NCBI RefSeq assembly: GCF_000067205.1
Contig: NC_010170.1
Location: 1,798,001 to 1,862,000 of the forward strand
Direction: 5' to 3'
DNA: 64,000 nucleotides
From: Bordetella petrii
GTDB lineage: Bacteria; Pseudomonadota; Gammaproteobacteria; Burkholderiales; Burkholderiaceae_B
This document shows positions 8,478 to 16,657 of this stretch, one piece after another. The position numbers were made by a program, and so were the translations under genes. The notes beneath the pieces are model-generated. The model made no database searches. It was given only the letters and a program-made list of their open reading frames with translations, and had not been told where the DNA came from. Within the stretch, counting starts at the first letter, position 1, and the number at the start of each line of letters is the position of its first letter.

Positions 8478-9122
8478 GTGCCTAAACCCAAACTCGCCCA
8501 CCCCGTACCTGGTGCCGTGGCAGATGCGTCGGTAGATGCTGTGGCAGGTGCCGTGGCAGGTGCTGTAGTTGACGCCTTCGGGCTTGCTCGCCAAGGCGGC
8601 AGCGTACAGGGTACTGTACCCCTGGTGCGGCTGGCCAGGGCGGTAGAAGGCTTGCCGGAACAACCTGCCGGCGAGGCCGGGCTGGTGGCGTGGTCGGTGC
8701 GGGGCGAAACCGGAACGGGCATTGCCAAGACCGGCATCGCCGCGGACCAGCCGCTCTTGCATCTGCATGTGCGGGCCAACCCGGTGCTGGTATGTCAGCG
8801 TTGCAATGTCCCGTTTGCTTATGCAGTAGATTCCCGGACAGTATTGCAGTTGGTCAAGTCCGAAGACGAGCTCGACGACGATCTGTCCCTTGATTCGCAA
8901 GACCCGGAATTTGCGGACTCGCTGCCCGAAAAGGTGGTGGGCTCGCATCGTTTCGACCTGTTGGCCCAGGTCGAAGACGAGCTCATCCTGAGCATCCCGT
9001 ACGTGCCCAGGCATCCCGTATGCCCGGGCGCGCAGGCTGAAGACGGCGACGCTCCCCAGGCGCCCGCCGCCGGGCGTCCGTCGCCGTTCGCGGTGCTCGA
9101 GCAACTGAAGCGCAAAGAGTAG
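8478..9122 (+). CDS. yceD: DUF177 protein YceD, large-subunit rRNA accumulation protein
   Basis: DUF177 proteins are co-expressed with rpmF and are needed for normal 23S rRNA accumulation in plants and bacteria. The 214-residue protein has the family core VDAFGLARQGGSVQGTVPLVRLARAVEG and the CxxC segment LVCQRCNVPF (a likely metal site), followed by an acidic stretch EDELDDDLS. Between residues about 10 and 35 is an unusual Val-Ala-Asp/Gly repeat encoded by near-identical 6- and 12-bp units. The start is uncertain: GTG 8478 is chosen, TTG 8469 is possible. rpmF follows after 51 nt. Confidence 0.85.
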   Translation: MPKPKLAHPVPGAVADASVDAVAGAVAGAVVDAFGLARQGGSVQGTVPLVRLARAVEGLPEQPAGEAGLVAWSVRGETGTGIAKTGIAADQPLLHLHVRANPVLVCQRCNVPFAYAVDSRTVLQLVKSEDELDDDLSLDSQDPEFADSLPEKVVGSHRFDLLAQVEDELILSIPYVPRHPVCPGAQAEDGDAPQAPAAGRPSPFAVLEQLKRKE

Positions 9123-9173
9123 ATCAACATCGGGCTGCATCGCGTACAATGCGGCCCGTTTCTAGGAGTCATC

Positions 9174-9356
9174 ATGGCTGTTCAACAAAACAAGAAGTCC
9201 CCGTCCAAGCGTGGCATGCACCGCTCGCACGATTTTCTGGTCAATCCGTCCACCGCGATCGAGCCCACCACCGGCGAAACCCATCTGCGCCACCACATCA
9301 GCCCCAACGGCTTTTACCGTGGCCGCAAGGTCCTGAAGACCAAGGCCGACGAATAA
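9174..9356 (+). CDS. rpmF: 50S ribosomal protein bL32
   Basis: Structural protein of the large ribosomal subunit. The 60 residues MAVQQNKKSPSKRGMHRSHD onward are a full-length, clearly recognisable bL32, ending in GFYRGRKVLKTKADE. A ribosome site TAGGAG lies 6 nt before the ATG. A TACAAT box at 9145-9150 may give rpmF an extra promoter inside the yceD-rpmF gap, but its -35 is weak. Confidence 0.97.
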   Translation: MAVQQNKKSPSKRGMHRSHDFLVNPSTAIEPTTGETHLRHHISPNGFYRGRKVLKTKADE

Positions 9357-9406
9357 CGCCGCGGCGGACTCGTCTTTCGCATTCACGGCAGCGCTGACCT
9401 GCACCT

Positions 9407-10471
9407 GTGATACGCATCGCTATCGACTGCATGGGCGGCGATTTCGGCCTGCCCGTCACGATTCCGGCCGCGATCGAGTTCGCCCGGCAATTTCCGGATT
9501 CCCGGCTGTTGCTGGTCGGCCTGCCCGAGGCCATCGAGGCGGCGCTGGCCGAGCACAAGGCCGCGCCGCGCGATCGCTTTGAAATCGTGCCGGCCACCGA
9601 GGTCGTCTCCATGGACGACCCGGTCGAGATCGCCCTGCGCCGCAAAAAAGACTCCTCCATGCGGCTGGCTGCCCAGGCGGTCAAGGACGGCCGCGCCGAC
9701 GCTTGTGTCTCGGCCGGCAATACTGGCGCCTGGATGGCCATTTCGCGTTACGTGCTCAAGACGCTGGACGGCATCGACCGTCCGGCCATTGCCACGTCCA
9801 TCCCGAACCAGACCGGCCGGGCCACCACCGTGCTCGACCTGGGCGCCAATGTCGACTGCACCGCCGAACACCTGTTGCAGTTCGCCATCATGGGCACGGC
9901 CCTGACCCAGGCGGTCGATCACCGCGACAATCCCACGGTCGGCCTGCTGAATATCGGCGAAGAGGTCATCAAGGGCAACGAGGTCGTCAAAGAGGCGGCC
10001 GAGCTGCTGCGCCGCAGCCCGCTGAACTTCCGCGGCAATGTCGAAGGCAACGACATCTTCAAGGGCACGGTCGACGTGGTCGTCTGCGACGGCTTCGTTG
10101 GCAATGTCGTGCTCAAGTCGGTCGAAGGGCTGGCCAAGATGCTGTCCAGCGTCATTCGCGAAGAATTCCAGCGCAACCTGGTCACGCTGCTGGCCGGGGC
10201 AATTGCCAAGCCGGTGCTCAACCGCCTGCGCAACCGCGTGGACAACCGCCGCTACAACGGCGCGGCCCTGCTGGGGCTGCGTGGCGTGGTCATAAAAAGC
10301 CACGGCTCCGCCGACGTCTACGCCTACGGCTTCGCCCTGCAGCGCGCGCGCGAGGCCGTGGTGAGTAAACTGCAAGAACGTACTGCCCAGGCCGTGGCGC
10401 TGATCACCCAGCGCGTCCAGATGGGCGAGGCCGCTGCCGGCGAGCCCGAGGCGGCCGGGGATACCGTTTGA
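9407..10471 (+). CDS. plsX: Phosphate acyltransferase PlsX
   Basis: Peripheral membrane enzyme that makes acyl-phosphate from acyl-ACP for phospholipid synthesis. The 354-residue protein starts with GTG 9407 and MIRIAIDCMGGDFG, the family opening, and contains SAGNTGAWM, LDLGANVDC, NIGEEVIKGNE and CDGFVGNVVLKS, all typical. The TGA stop overlaps the fabH start (TGATG), so the two are translationally coupled. The run plsX-fabH-fabD-fabG-acpP-fabF links membrane lipid and fatty acid synthesis. Confidence 0.96.
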   Translation: MIRIAIDCMGGDFGLPVTIPAAIEFARQFPDSRLLLVGLPEAIEAALAEHKAAPRDRFEIVPATEVVSMDDPVEIALRRKKDSSMRLAAQAVKDGRADACVSAGNTGAWMAISRYVLKTLDGIDRPAIATSIPNQTGRATTVLDLGANVDCTAEHLLQFAIMGTALTQAVDHRDNPTVGLLNIGEEVIKGNEVVKEAAELLRRSPLNFRGNVEGNDIFKGTVDVVVCDGFVGNVVLKSVEGLAKMLSSVIREEFQRNLVTLLAGAIAKPVLNRLRNRVDNRRYNGAALLGLRGVVIKSHGSADVYAYGFALQRAREAVVSKLQERTAQAVALITQRVQMGEAAAGEPEAAGDTV

Positions 10472-11457
10472 TGGGTACCGCAATGACATATGCTGTGATC
10501 GCCGGTTCGGGCAGCTTCCTGCCTGAACGGGTCGTGTCCAACGACGAACTGGCCGCCGAGCTGGCCACCCGTAATATTTCCACGTCCGACGAATGGATCG
10601 TCGAACGCACGGGCATCCGTCAGCGCCACCTGGCCGAGCGCGGCGTCACCACCAGCTTCCTGGCCACCGAAGCGGCCCGCCGCGCACTGGCCGATGCCGG
10701 CGTCAGCGCCGCCGAGGTCGACCTGATCATCGTGGCGACCTCCACCCCCGACTACGTCTTTCCCAGCACGGCCTGCCTGGTGCAGGCCAACCTGGGCGCG
10801 AAGGGCGGGGCGGCCTTCGACGTGCAGGCCGTCTGCAGCGGCTTCGTGTATGCGCTCAGCACGGCCGACGCCTTCGTCCGGGCCGGTCGGGCGCGCTGCG
10901 CGCTGGTCATCGGCGCCGAGGTCTTCTCGCGCATTCTCGACTGGAACGACCGCAGCACCTGCGTGCTGTTCGGCGATGGCGCCGGCGCGGTGGTGCTCAA
11001 GGCCGGCAGCAAGCCCGGTATCCTGGCGGCCCAGCTGCATGCCGACGGTTCGCAAACCAAGATCCTGTGCGCGGCCGGCAACGTGGCTTACGGCGACGTC
11101 ACCGGCGATCCCTTCCTGCGCATGGACGGCCAGGCTGTGTTCAAGCAGGCCGTCACGGTGCTCGACCGCTCGGCGCGCGACGTCTGCGCCGAAGCCGGCG
11201 TCGAGCTCGCCGAGCTCGACTGGCTCGTGCCTCACCAGGCCAATGTCCGCATCCTCAATTTCCTGGCGCGCAAACTGCAAGTACCGACCGAAAAAGTCGT
11301 GATTACCGTCGATTCGCACGCCAACACCTCGGCAGCCAGCGTGCCACTGGCCCTCGATGCGGCCCGTCGCGACGGCCGCATCAAGCCCGGCCAACTGGTG
11401 CTGATGCAAGGCGTGGGCGGCGGTTTCACCTGGGGTTCGGTCCTGGCGCGCATGTAA
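10471..11457 (+). CDS. fabH: Beta-ketoacyl-ACP synthase III
   Basis: Starts fatty acid chains by condensing acetyl-CoA with malonyl-ACP. The 328-residue protein has the thiolase fold with catalytic triad Cys122 (DVQAVCSGF), His255 (LVPHQAN) and Asn285 (DSHANTSAAS). ATG 10471 overlaps the plsX stop by one base; an ATG at 10483 (MTYAVIAGSGSFLPER) is a possible alternative. fabD follows after 77 nt. Confidence 0.96.
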   Translation: MGTAMTYAVIAGSGSFLPERVVSNDELAAELATRNISTSDEWIVERTGIRQRHLAERGVTTSFLATEAARRALADAGVSAAEVDLIIVATSTPDYVFPSTACLVQANLGAKGGAAFDVQAVCSGFVYALSTADAFVRAGRARCALVIGAEVFSRILDWNDRSTCVLFGDGAGAVVLKAGSKPGILAAQLHADGSQTKILCAAGNVAYGDVTGDPFLRMDGQAVFKQAVTVLDRSARDVCAEAGVELAELDWLVPHQANVRILNFLARKLQVPTEKVVITVDSHANTSAASVPLALDAARRDGRIKPGQLVLMQGVGGGFTWGSVLARM

Positions 11458-11534
11458 CGCCGGGCCCGGCCCCTGGGGCCGCGGGCCCGATGTCGGGTAT
11501 CCTCACCGATTCTGAAATCAGTCGATACATCATC

Positions 11535-12470
11535 ATGAAAATCGCGTTTGTCTTTCCCGGTCAGGGTTCGCAGTCGGTCGGCATGCTCGATGCCTGGGCG
11601 GGTAATGCGGCCGTGGCCGATGTCGTGGCTCGCGCGGGCCAGGCGCTGGGCCAGGACCTCGGCGCCCTGATCGCGCAAGGGCCGGCCGACCAGCTCAACC
11701 TCACCACCAACACGCAGCCGGCCATGCTGACGGCCGGCATGGCCGTGTTCGCCGCCTGGCGCGCCGCTGGCGGCGCGATGCCGGCCGTGATGGCCGGCCA
11801 TAGCCTGGGCGAATACGCGGCCCTCACGGCCGCTGGCGCGCTCAGCCTCGAAGAGGCGGTGCGCCTGGTGCGCGTGCGCGCCGACGCCATGCAGGCGGCG
11901 GTGCCGGTTGGCGCCGGCGGCATGGCCGCCGTGCTGGGCCTGGATGACGACGCCGTACGCGCGGCCTGCGCGCAGGCCGCGCAGGGCGAAGTGGTCGAGG
12001 CCGTGAATTTCAACGCGCCAGCGCAGGTCGTCATCGCCGGGCACAAGGCCGCCGTCGAGCGTGCCTGTGAAGCCGCCAAGGCAGCGGGCGCCAAGCGCGC
12101 GCTGGTGCTGCCGGTGTCGGCGCCGTTCCATTCGAGCCTGTTGCGGCCCGCCGCCGACGTGCTGGCCGGCGCGCTGGCCCAGGCCGCCGTGGCTGCGCCG
12201 CGGGTGCCGGTCATCAACAACGTCGACGTCGCCTCGCCCGCCGATCCGGCCGCCATTCGCGACGCCCTGGTGCGCCAGGCCTGGCATCCCGTGCGTTGGG
12301 TCGAAACCCTGCGCGCCATGAAGGCGCAAGGCGTCACCCATGTGGTCGAGTGCGGCCCCGGCAAGGTGCTGGCCGGCCTTACCAAACGCATCGACGGTGA
12401 GCTCACCGGGCTTTCGATTACCGATCCGGCTTCCCTCGAGGCCGCGCTGACCGCGCTCGGCCAGAACTGA
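11535..12470 (+). CDS. fabD: Malonyl-CoA:ACP transacylase
   Basis: Loads malonyl groups onto the acyl carrier protein. The 311-residue protein starts MKIAFVFPGQGSQSVGM, the standard opening, with nucleophile Ser90 in GHSLGEYAAL and catalytic His199 in SAPFHSSLL; the closing glycine-rich motif ECGPGKVLAGL is present. Upstream sequence in the same frame is the shadow of fabH, so ATG 11535 is the start. Confidence 0.96.
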   Translation: MKIAFVFPGQGSQSVGMLDAWAGNAAVADVVARAGQALGQDLGALIAQGPADQLNLTTNTQPAMLTAGMAVFAAWRAAGGAMPAVMAGHSLGEYAALTAAGALSLEEAVRLVRVRADAMQAAVPVGAGGMAAVLGLDDDAVRAACAQAAQGEVVEAVNFNAPAQVVIAGHKAAVERACEAAKAAGAKRALVLPVSAPFHSSLLRPAADVLAGALAQAAVAAPRVPVINNVDVASPADPAAIRDALVRQAWHPVRWVETLRAMKAQGVTHVVECGPGKVLAGLTKRIDGELTGLSITDPASLEAALTALGQN

Positions 12471-12515
12471 CACGGCATGTCCCGTCCCTGGGGCGGGCAT
12501 TACAACGGAACTGAC

Positions 12516-13271
12516 ATGGATAAACAATCGGCAGAACTGCAGGGCAAGGTGGCTCTGGTAACCGGCGCCACGCGTGGCATCGGCAAGGCCATCGCCCACG
12601 AACTCGCGTCGCGCGGCGCCATGGTGGTGGGCACCGCCACCAGCGAATCGGGCGCCCAGGCCATTACTGAAGCGCTCGCGCCGCTGGGTGGCCGTGGCGT
12701 GGTGCTGGACGTCACCGACGCCCAGGCCTGCGACGCCCTGATCGACGGGCTGGGCAAGGAAACCGACGGCGGCCCGCATATTTTGGTCAACAACGCCGGC
12801 ATCACGCGCGACAATCTCGCCATGCGCATGAAAGACGAAGACTGGTCGGCGGTCATCGACACCAACCTGGCCGCCGTCTTCCGCCTGTCGCGCGCCGTGT
12901 TGCGCGGCATGATGAAAGCCCGCTGGGGCCGCATCATCAACGTGACCTCGGTGGTGGGCGCCAGCGGCAACGCCGGGCAGGCCAACTACGCAGCCGCCAA
13001 GGCCGGCGTGGCCGGCATGTCGCGCGCACTGGCGCGCGAGCTGGGCAGCCGCAACATCACGGTCAATTGCGTGGCGCCGGGTTTCATCGATACCGACATG
13101 ACCCGCGCGCTGGGCGAATCCCAGACGGCCGCGCTGCTGCAGCAGATTCCGCTGGGTCGCCTCGGATCGCCCGTTGACATCGCGCATGCGGTGGCCTTTT
13201 TATCCGGGCCCCAGGCGGGTTACATTACTGGAACCACCCTGCACGTCAACGGCGGGATGTATATGCAATAA
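12516..13271 (+). CDS. fabG: 3-oxoacyl-ACP reductase
   Basis: NADPH-dependent reductase of the elongation cycle, short-chain dehydrogenase family. The 251-residue protein has the cofactor motif GATRGIG (residues 17-23), NNAG near residue 92, and the catalytic set Ser145, Tyr158 and Lys162 in the NVTSVVGASGNAGQANYAAA region. It ends GTTLHVNGGMYMQ, a normal tetramer-forming tail. ATG 12516 is 45 nt after fabD. Confidence 0.96.
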   Translation: MDKQSAELQGKVALVTGATRGIGKAIAHELASRGAMVVGTATSESGAQAITEALAPLGGRGVVLDVTDAQACDALIDGLGKETDGGPHILVNNAGITRDNLAMRMKDEDWSAVIDTNLAAVFRLSRAVLRGMMKARWGRIINVTSVVGASGNAGQANYAAAKAGVAGMSRALARELGSRNITVNCVAPGFIDTDMTRALGESQTAALLQQIPLGRLGSPVDIAHAVAFLSGPQAGYITGTTLHVNGGMYMQ

Positions 13272-13339
13272 GGTCGCCCCAGAGCGGCCATCACAGGGTG
13301 CGCCGGGGTCTTACAGTCATTTTTGTCACGGCCAGGCGT

Positions 13340-13366
13340 TTGCATTCCTCAACGCTTGGCTATAAT
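13340..13366 (+). promoter_or_regulatory. Putative promoter of acpP
   Basis: A perfect TATAAT at 13361-13366 in the fabG-acpP gap, with TTGCAT at 13340-13345 (15-bp spacing, rather short). A dedicated promoter fits the need for far more ACP than FabG. Confidence 0.5.
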
Positions 13367-13396
13367 TCGCGGGATTTTTCCCAATTGGAGATCTGC

Positions 13397-13636
13397 ATGG
13401 AAAGCATCGAACAGCGCGTCAAGAAGATCGTCGCTGAACAACTTGGCGTCAACGAAGCCGAGATCAAGAACGAATCCTCCTTCCTTGACGACCTCGGTGC
13501 CGATTCGCTCGACATGGTTGAACTGGTCATGGCGCTCGAAGACGAATTCGAGACCGAGATCCCCGACGAAGAGGCCGAAAAGATCACCACCGTGCAGCAA
13601 GCGGTTGATTACATCAATTCGCACGGTAAGCAGTAA
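13397..13636 (+). CDS. acpP: Acyl carrier protein
   Basis: Small acidic protein that carries growing acyl chains on 4'-phosphopantetheine. The 79 residues MESIEQRVKKIVAEQLGV onward match the family over full length; the modified serine is Ser37 in GADSLDMVE. The ribosome site TTGGAG precedes the ATG. Hairpins between acpP and fabF probably trim read-through, so acpP can be made in excess. Confidence 0.98.
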   Translation: MESIEQRVKKIVAEQLGVNEAEIKNESSFLDDLGADSLDMVELVMALEDEFETEIPDEEAEKITTVQQAVDYINSHGKQ

Positions 13637-13723
13637 GCTCACCTGTATTCACCCGGACGCCACGCCGCCCCTGCGGATGCGGCCGGGAACGGGGGCGGTT
13701 TCAGGAGCGCCGTGCGGTCCGTG

Positions 13724-13752
13724 CGCGGAAACATCTACTCGGTGTTTCCGCG
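13724..13752 (+). other. Intercistronic hairpin between acpP and fabF
   Basis: Perfect 10-bp inverted repeat, CGCGGAAACA (13724-13733) and TGTTTCCGCG (13743-13752), with a 9-nt loop. No T-run follows, so an mRNA-stabilising or pausing role is more likely than termination. Confidence 0.55.
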
Positions 13753-13769
13753 GCCGGGCGGGCCGCATG

Positions 13770-13799
13770 GGCGGCGCATCCGAAAACCGCCTTTCTTTT
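13770..13799 (+). terminator. Weak intrinsic terminator/attenuator before fabF
   Basis: A short GGCGG/CCGCC stem (13770-13774 and 13787-13791) is followed directly by TTTCTTTT. The 5-bp stem and 12-nt loop make it leaky, which would lower fabF expression relative to acpP. Confidence 0.35.
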
Positions 13800-13819
13800 G
13801 TCTGTTTTAGGAGTCCTCC

Positions 13820-15049
13820 GTGAAGCGACGAGTCGTCATCACCGGCCTGGGTATCGTATCGCCCGTGGGCAACGACATCTCCAGCGCCTGGGACAATATC
13901 GTCAACGGACGTTCCGGCATCGGCCGCATCACCCGTTTCGACCCTTCGGCCATCACCACGCACATCGCGGGCGAGGTCAAGGATTTCGACGTCACCCAGT
14001 ACATGCCTGCCAAAGAAGCCCGCCAGATGGATACGTTCATCCATTACGGCATGGCGGCTGGCATCCAGGCCTGGCAAGACAGCGGGCTCGAAGTCACCGA
14101 GGCCAATGCCGAGCGCATCGGCGTCATCGTCGGCTCGGGCATCGGCGGCCTGCCCCGCATCGAAGAAACCCAGACCGACCTGCTGGCCAAGGGCCCGCGG
14201 CGCATCTCGCCCTTTTTCGTGCCGGGCTCGCTGATCAACCTGATCTCGGGCCAGCTGTCCATCCGCTTTGGCATGAAGGGCCCCAGTTACGCTGTCGTGT
14301 CGGCGTGCACCACCGGCCTGCATTGCATCGGCGACGCCGCTCGCCTGATCGAATACGGCGATGCCGACATCATGCTGGCTGGCGGCGCGGAATCCACCGT
14401 GTCGCCGCTGGGCATTGGCGGTTTTGCCGCCATGCGGGCGCTGTCCACGCGCAACGACGACCCCACCACCGCATCGCGCCCCTGGGACCGCGACCGCGAC
14501 GGCTTTGTGCTGGGCGAGGGCGCGGGCGTGCTCGTGCTCGAAGAATACGAACACGCCAAGAAGCGCGGCGCGCGCATCTACGGCGAATTCGTGGGTTACG
14601 GCATGAGCTCCGACGCGCACCACATTACCGCGCCCGACAAAGACGGCCCGCGCCGCGGCGTGCTCAATGCCCTGCGCAACGGTGGCATCAACCTCGACGA
14701 GGTCGACTACGTCAATGCGCACGGCACGTCCACGCCGCTGGGCGACAAGAACGAGTCCGACGCGCTGAAGCTGGCGTTTGGCGATCACGCCAAGAAGCTG
14801 GTGGTCAACTCCACCAAATCCATGACCGGCCACTTGTTGGGCGCGGCCGGCGGCATCGAGGCAGTGTTCACCACCCTGGCCCTGTACAACCAGAAGTCGC
14901 CGCCCACGATCAACATCTTCAACCAGGATCCCGAATGCGACCTGGACTACTGCGCCAACGAGGCGCGTGACATGAAGATCAACGTGGCGATTTCCAACTC
15001 CTTCGGTTTTGGCGGCACCAACGGCTCGATGGCCGTTCGCCGGATCTGA
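13820..15049 (+). CDS. fabF: Beta-ketoacyl-ACP synthase II
   Basis: Condensing enzyme of fatty acid elongation. The 409-residue protein starts at GTG 13820 behind TTAGGAG, opening MKRRVVITGLGIVSPVGND. Catalytic Cys163 is in VSACTTGLHC, with the two histidines in NAHGTSTPLGD and TGHLLGAAGG, and the closing SFGFGGTNGS motif. The next gene begins 1 nt after its stop. Confidence 0.96.
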   Translation: MKRRVVITGLGIVSPVGNDISSAWDNIVNGRSGIGRITRFDPSAITTHIAGEVKDFDVTQYMPAKEARQMDTFIHYGMAAGIQAWQDSGLEVTEANAERIGVIVGSGIGGLPRIEETQTDLLAKGPRRISPFFVPGSLINLISGQLSIRFGMKGPSYAVVSACTTGLHCIGDAARLIEYGDADIMLAGGAESTVSPLGIGGFAAMRALSTRNDDPTTASRPWDRDRDGFVLGEGAGVLVLEEYEHAKKRGARIYGEFVGYGMSSDAHHITAPDKDGPRRGVLNALRNGGINLDEVDYVNAHGTSTPLGDKNESDALKLAFGDHAKKLVVNSTKSMTGHLLGAAGGIEAVFTTLALYNQKSPPTINIFNQDPECDLDYCANEARDMKINVAISNSFGFGGTNGSMAVRRI

Positions 15050-15050
15050 T

Positions 15051-15548
15051 TTGGACGACCGCCGGGATCTCGGCCGCCGCGCACTCTGCGTGCCGGTGCG
15101 CCGCCCGAGCCACCTGGCGCTGGTGGGCCGCGCGGCCGTTGCCAGCGCCGCTGCCTGCGCGGCTGTCGCGGCAGGGTGGCAGGCCGGGCCATCGGGCCTG
15201 GCCGTCTTGGCGGGGGCGGCAGGGGGCGTTGCCAGTCTGCGGCACGCGCTGCGCCACCGCCGTGCGGCCGGCCATGGGCCGGTTCGGGCGATCCGGGCCG
15301 TGCCGGGCAGCCGCCGGTGGCAGGTCCGGGTGGGGCCCCGCTGGCATGCAGCCACGCTACGAGACGCCCGTCGCGGCCCCTGCTGGCTCGAATTGCGATT
15401 ACAGCCCGATCCCGCCGCAGGGCGGGCGGTTACAAATTTGCGGGTCGCCGTATGGCGGCCCGCTGTGTCCCCGGCCCGCTGGCGCCGGCTCTGTCTGCTG
15501 GCAGGGGCGGCGCAGCGCCTGGACACGCCTGCCCCGAGGCCCGCATGA
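15051..15548 (+). CDS. Small membrane protein, YgfX/CptA-like
   Basis: A 165-residue protein between fabF and rpoE. It has two hydrophobic segments near residues 20-40 and 45-60, a short arginine-rich loop, then a soluble half with a WQVRVGPRWHAATL segment and a VSPARWRRLCLLAGAAQRL ending. That layout resembles the YgfX/DUF1434 family, whose members include CptA, an inner-membrane antagonist of the cytoskeleton in E. coli; the match is by general pattern only. Start TTG 15051 is 1 nt after the fabF stop (GTG 15090 is an alternative), and the stop overlaps the rpoE ATG by 4 nt, strong evidence that the frame is translated. Confidence 0.6.
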   Translation: MDDRRDLGRRALCVPVRRPSHLALVGRAAVASAAACAAVAAGWQAGPSGLAVLAGAAGGVASLRHALRHRRAAGHGPVRAIRAVPGSRRWQVRVGPRWHAATLRDARRGPCWLELRLQPDPAAGRAVTNLRVAVWRPAVSPARWRRLCLLAGAAQRLDTPAPRPA

Positions 15549-16144
15549 GCGAGCGCGATATCGACGCCGAGCTGGTCGCCCGCGTGCAGCGCGGCGACAA
15601 AAAGGCATTCGACCTGCTGGTGCTCAAGTACCAGCGCAAGATCCTGCGTCTGCTGGGCCGCATGATCCGTGACCCGGCCGAAATCGAGGACGTCGCCCAG
15701 GAAGCCTTCATCAAGGCCTACCGGGCGCTGCCCCAATTCCGGGGCGAAAGCGCCTTTTACACCTGGCTGTACCGTATCGCGGTCAACACGGCTCGCAATT
15801 GGCTGGCGTCGGCCGGACGCCGCCCCAGCGCGCCGAACGCCATCGAGACCGAAGATGGTGAAACTTTTAACGAAACAGACAACCTAACCGATATCAGCAC
15901 GCCGGAATCCATGGTGGCCAGTCGCGAGATCGCCGAAACGGTCAACGCGGTCATCGAGGAATTGCCCGAAGAGCTCCGGACCGCTATCGTGCTGCGTGAA
16001 ATCGAAGGTATGAGTTACGAAGACATCGCCCAGAGCATGGGTTGCCCGATTGGTACCGTGCGTTCGCGCATTTTCCGTGCGCGCGAAGCTATTGCCACCC
16101 GGTTGCGTCCCCTGCTGGACACCGATGCCGAGCGTCGTTGGTAA
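15545..16144 (+). CDS. rpoE: RNA polymerase sigma factor RpoE (AlgU)
   Basis: Extracytoplasmic-function sigma factor controlling the envelope stress response. The 199-residue protein shows region 2 (about residues 20-90, with DPAEIEDVAQEAFIKAYRAL) and region 4 (about 130-185, LPEELRTAIVLREIEGMSYE then GTVRSRIFRARE as the helix-turn-helix). ATG 15545 overlaps the preceding stop. rseA, rseB and a DegP-type protease follow, the complete sigma-E control set in the usual order. Confidence 0.95.
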   Translation: MSERDIDAELVARVQRGDKKAFDLLVLKYQRKILRLLGRMIRDPAEIEDVAQEAFIKAYRALPQFRGESAFYTWLYRIAVNTARNWLASAGRRPSAPNAIETEDGETFNETDNLTDISTPESMVASREIAETVNAVIEELPEELRTAIVLREIEGMSYEDIAQSMGCPIGTVRSRIFRAREAIATRLRPLLDTDAERRW

Positions 16145-16156
16145 GGAGCGGCAGTC

Positions 16157-16657
16157 ATGCAATCAACAGTCAAATCCTCGGCAGATACCGATATATCCCT
16201 TGAAGAATCGATATCGGCCTGGATGGACGGCGAAGCGTCCGAAGATATTTTTCCCGATCTCGCCACTGTGCAAGGCCGCCGGACCTGGGACACCTACCAC
16301 CTCATTGGCGATGCGCTGCGCAACACCGACCTGGCCGTCAGCCCCAGCGCCAGCTTCCACGCGCGCCTGTCGCGCGCCCTGGACGCCGAGCTGCCCATCG
16401 TGGCTCCGCAGCGCCGTCGTTCGCCGCTGCGCATGGGCCTGTCCGGCCTGGCCGTGGCCGCGGCCGTAGCCACGGTGGCCTGGGTGGCGCAACCGTACAT
16501 CATGGGCGGCTCCAGCCGTCCCGCCGAAACCCGCGTGCTGGCCGACGCTTCGCCCGCCGAAACGCCGGGGCTGCGCGATTACCTCGAGGCTCATCGCCAG
16601 ATGGCGGGTCCCAGCGCGGTGCGCCAGGTCTCGTTCGATGCCGGAGCCGGACGTTGA
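16157..16657 (+). CDS. rseA: Anti-sigma-E factor RseA (MucA-like)
   Basis: Inner-membrane protein that holds RpoE inactive until cut by regulated proteolysis. The 166-residue protein has the RseA N-terminal sigma-binding domain (ESISAWMDGEASEDIFPDL; TWDTYHLIGDALR), one membrane span near residues 95-117 (GLSGLAVAAAVATVAWVAQP) and a short periplasmic tail. It starts 12 nt after rpoE and overlaps rseB by 4 nt. Confidence 0.92.
   Translation: MQSTVKSSADTDISLEESISAWMDGEASEDIFPDLATVQGRRTWDTYHLIGDALRNTDLAVSPSASFHARLSRALDAELPIVAPQRRRSPLRMGLSGLAVAAAVATVAWVAQPYIMGGSSRPAETRVLADASPAETPGLRDYLEAHRQMAGPSAVRQVSFDAGAGR

Noticed and set aside
13649..15736. A 695-codon minus-strand frame opposite fabF and rpoE
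   Set aside because: Shadow frame; fabF and rpoE occupy the plus strand with all catalytic motifs.
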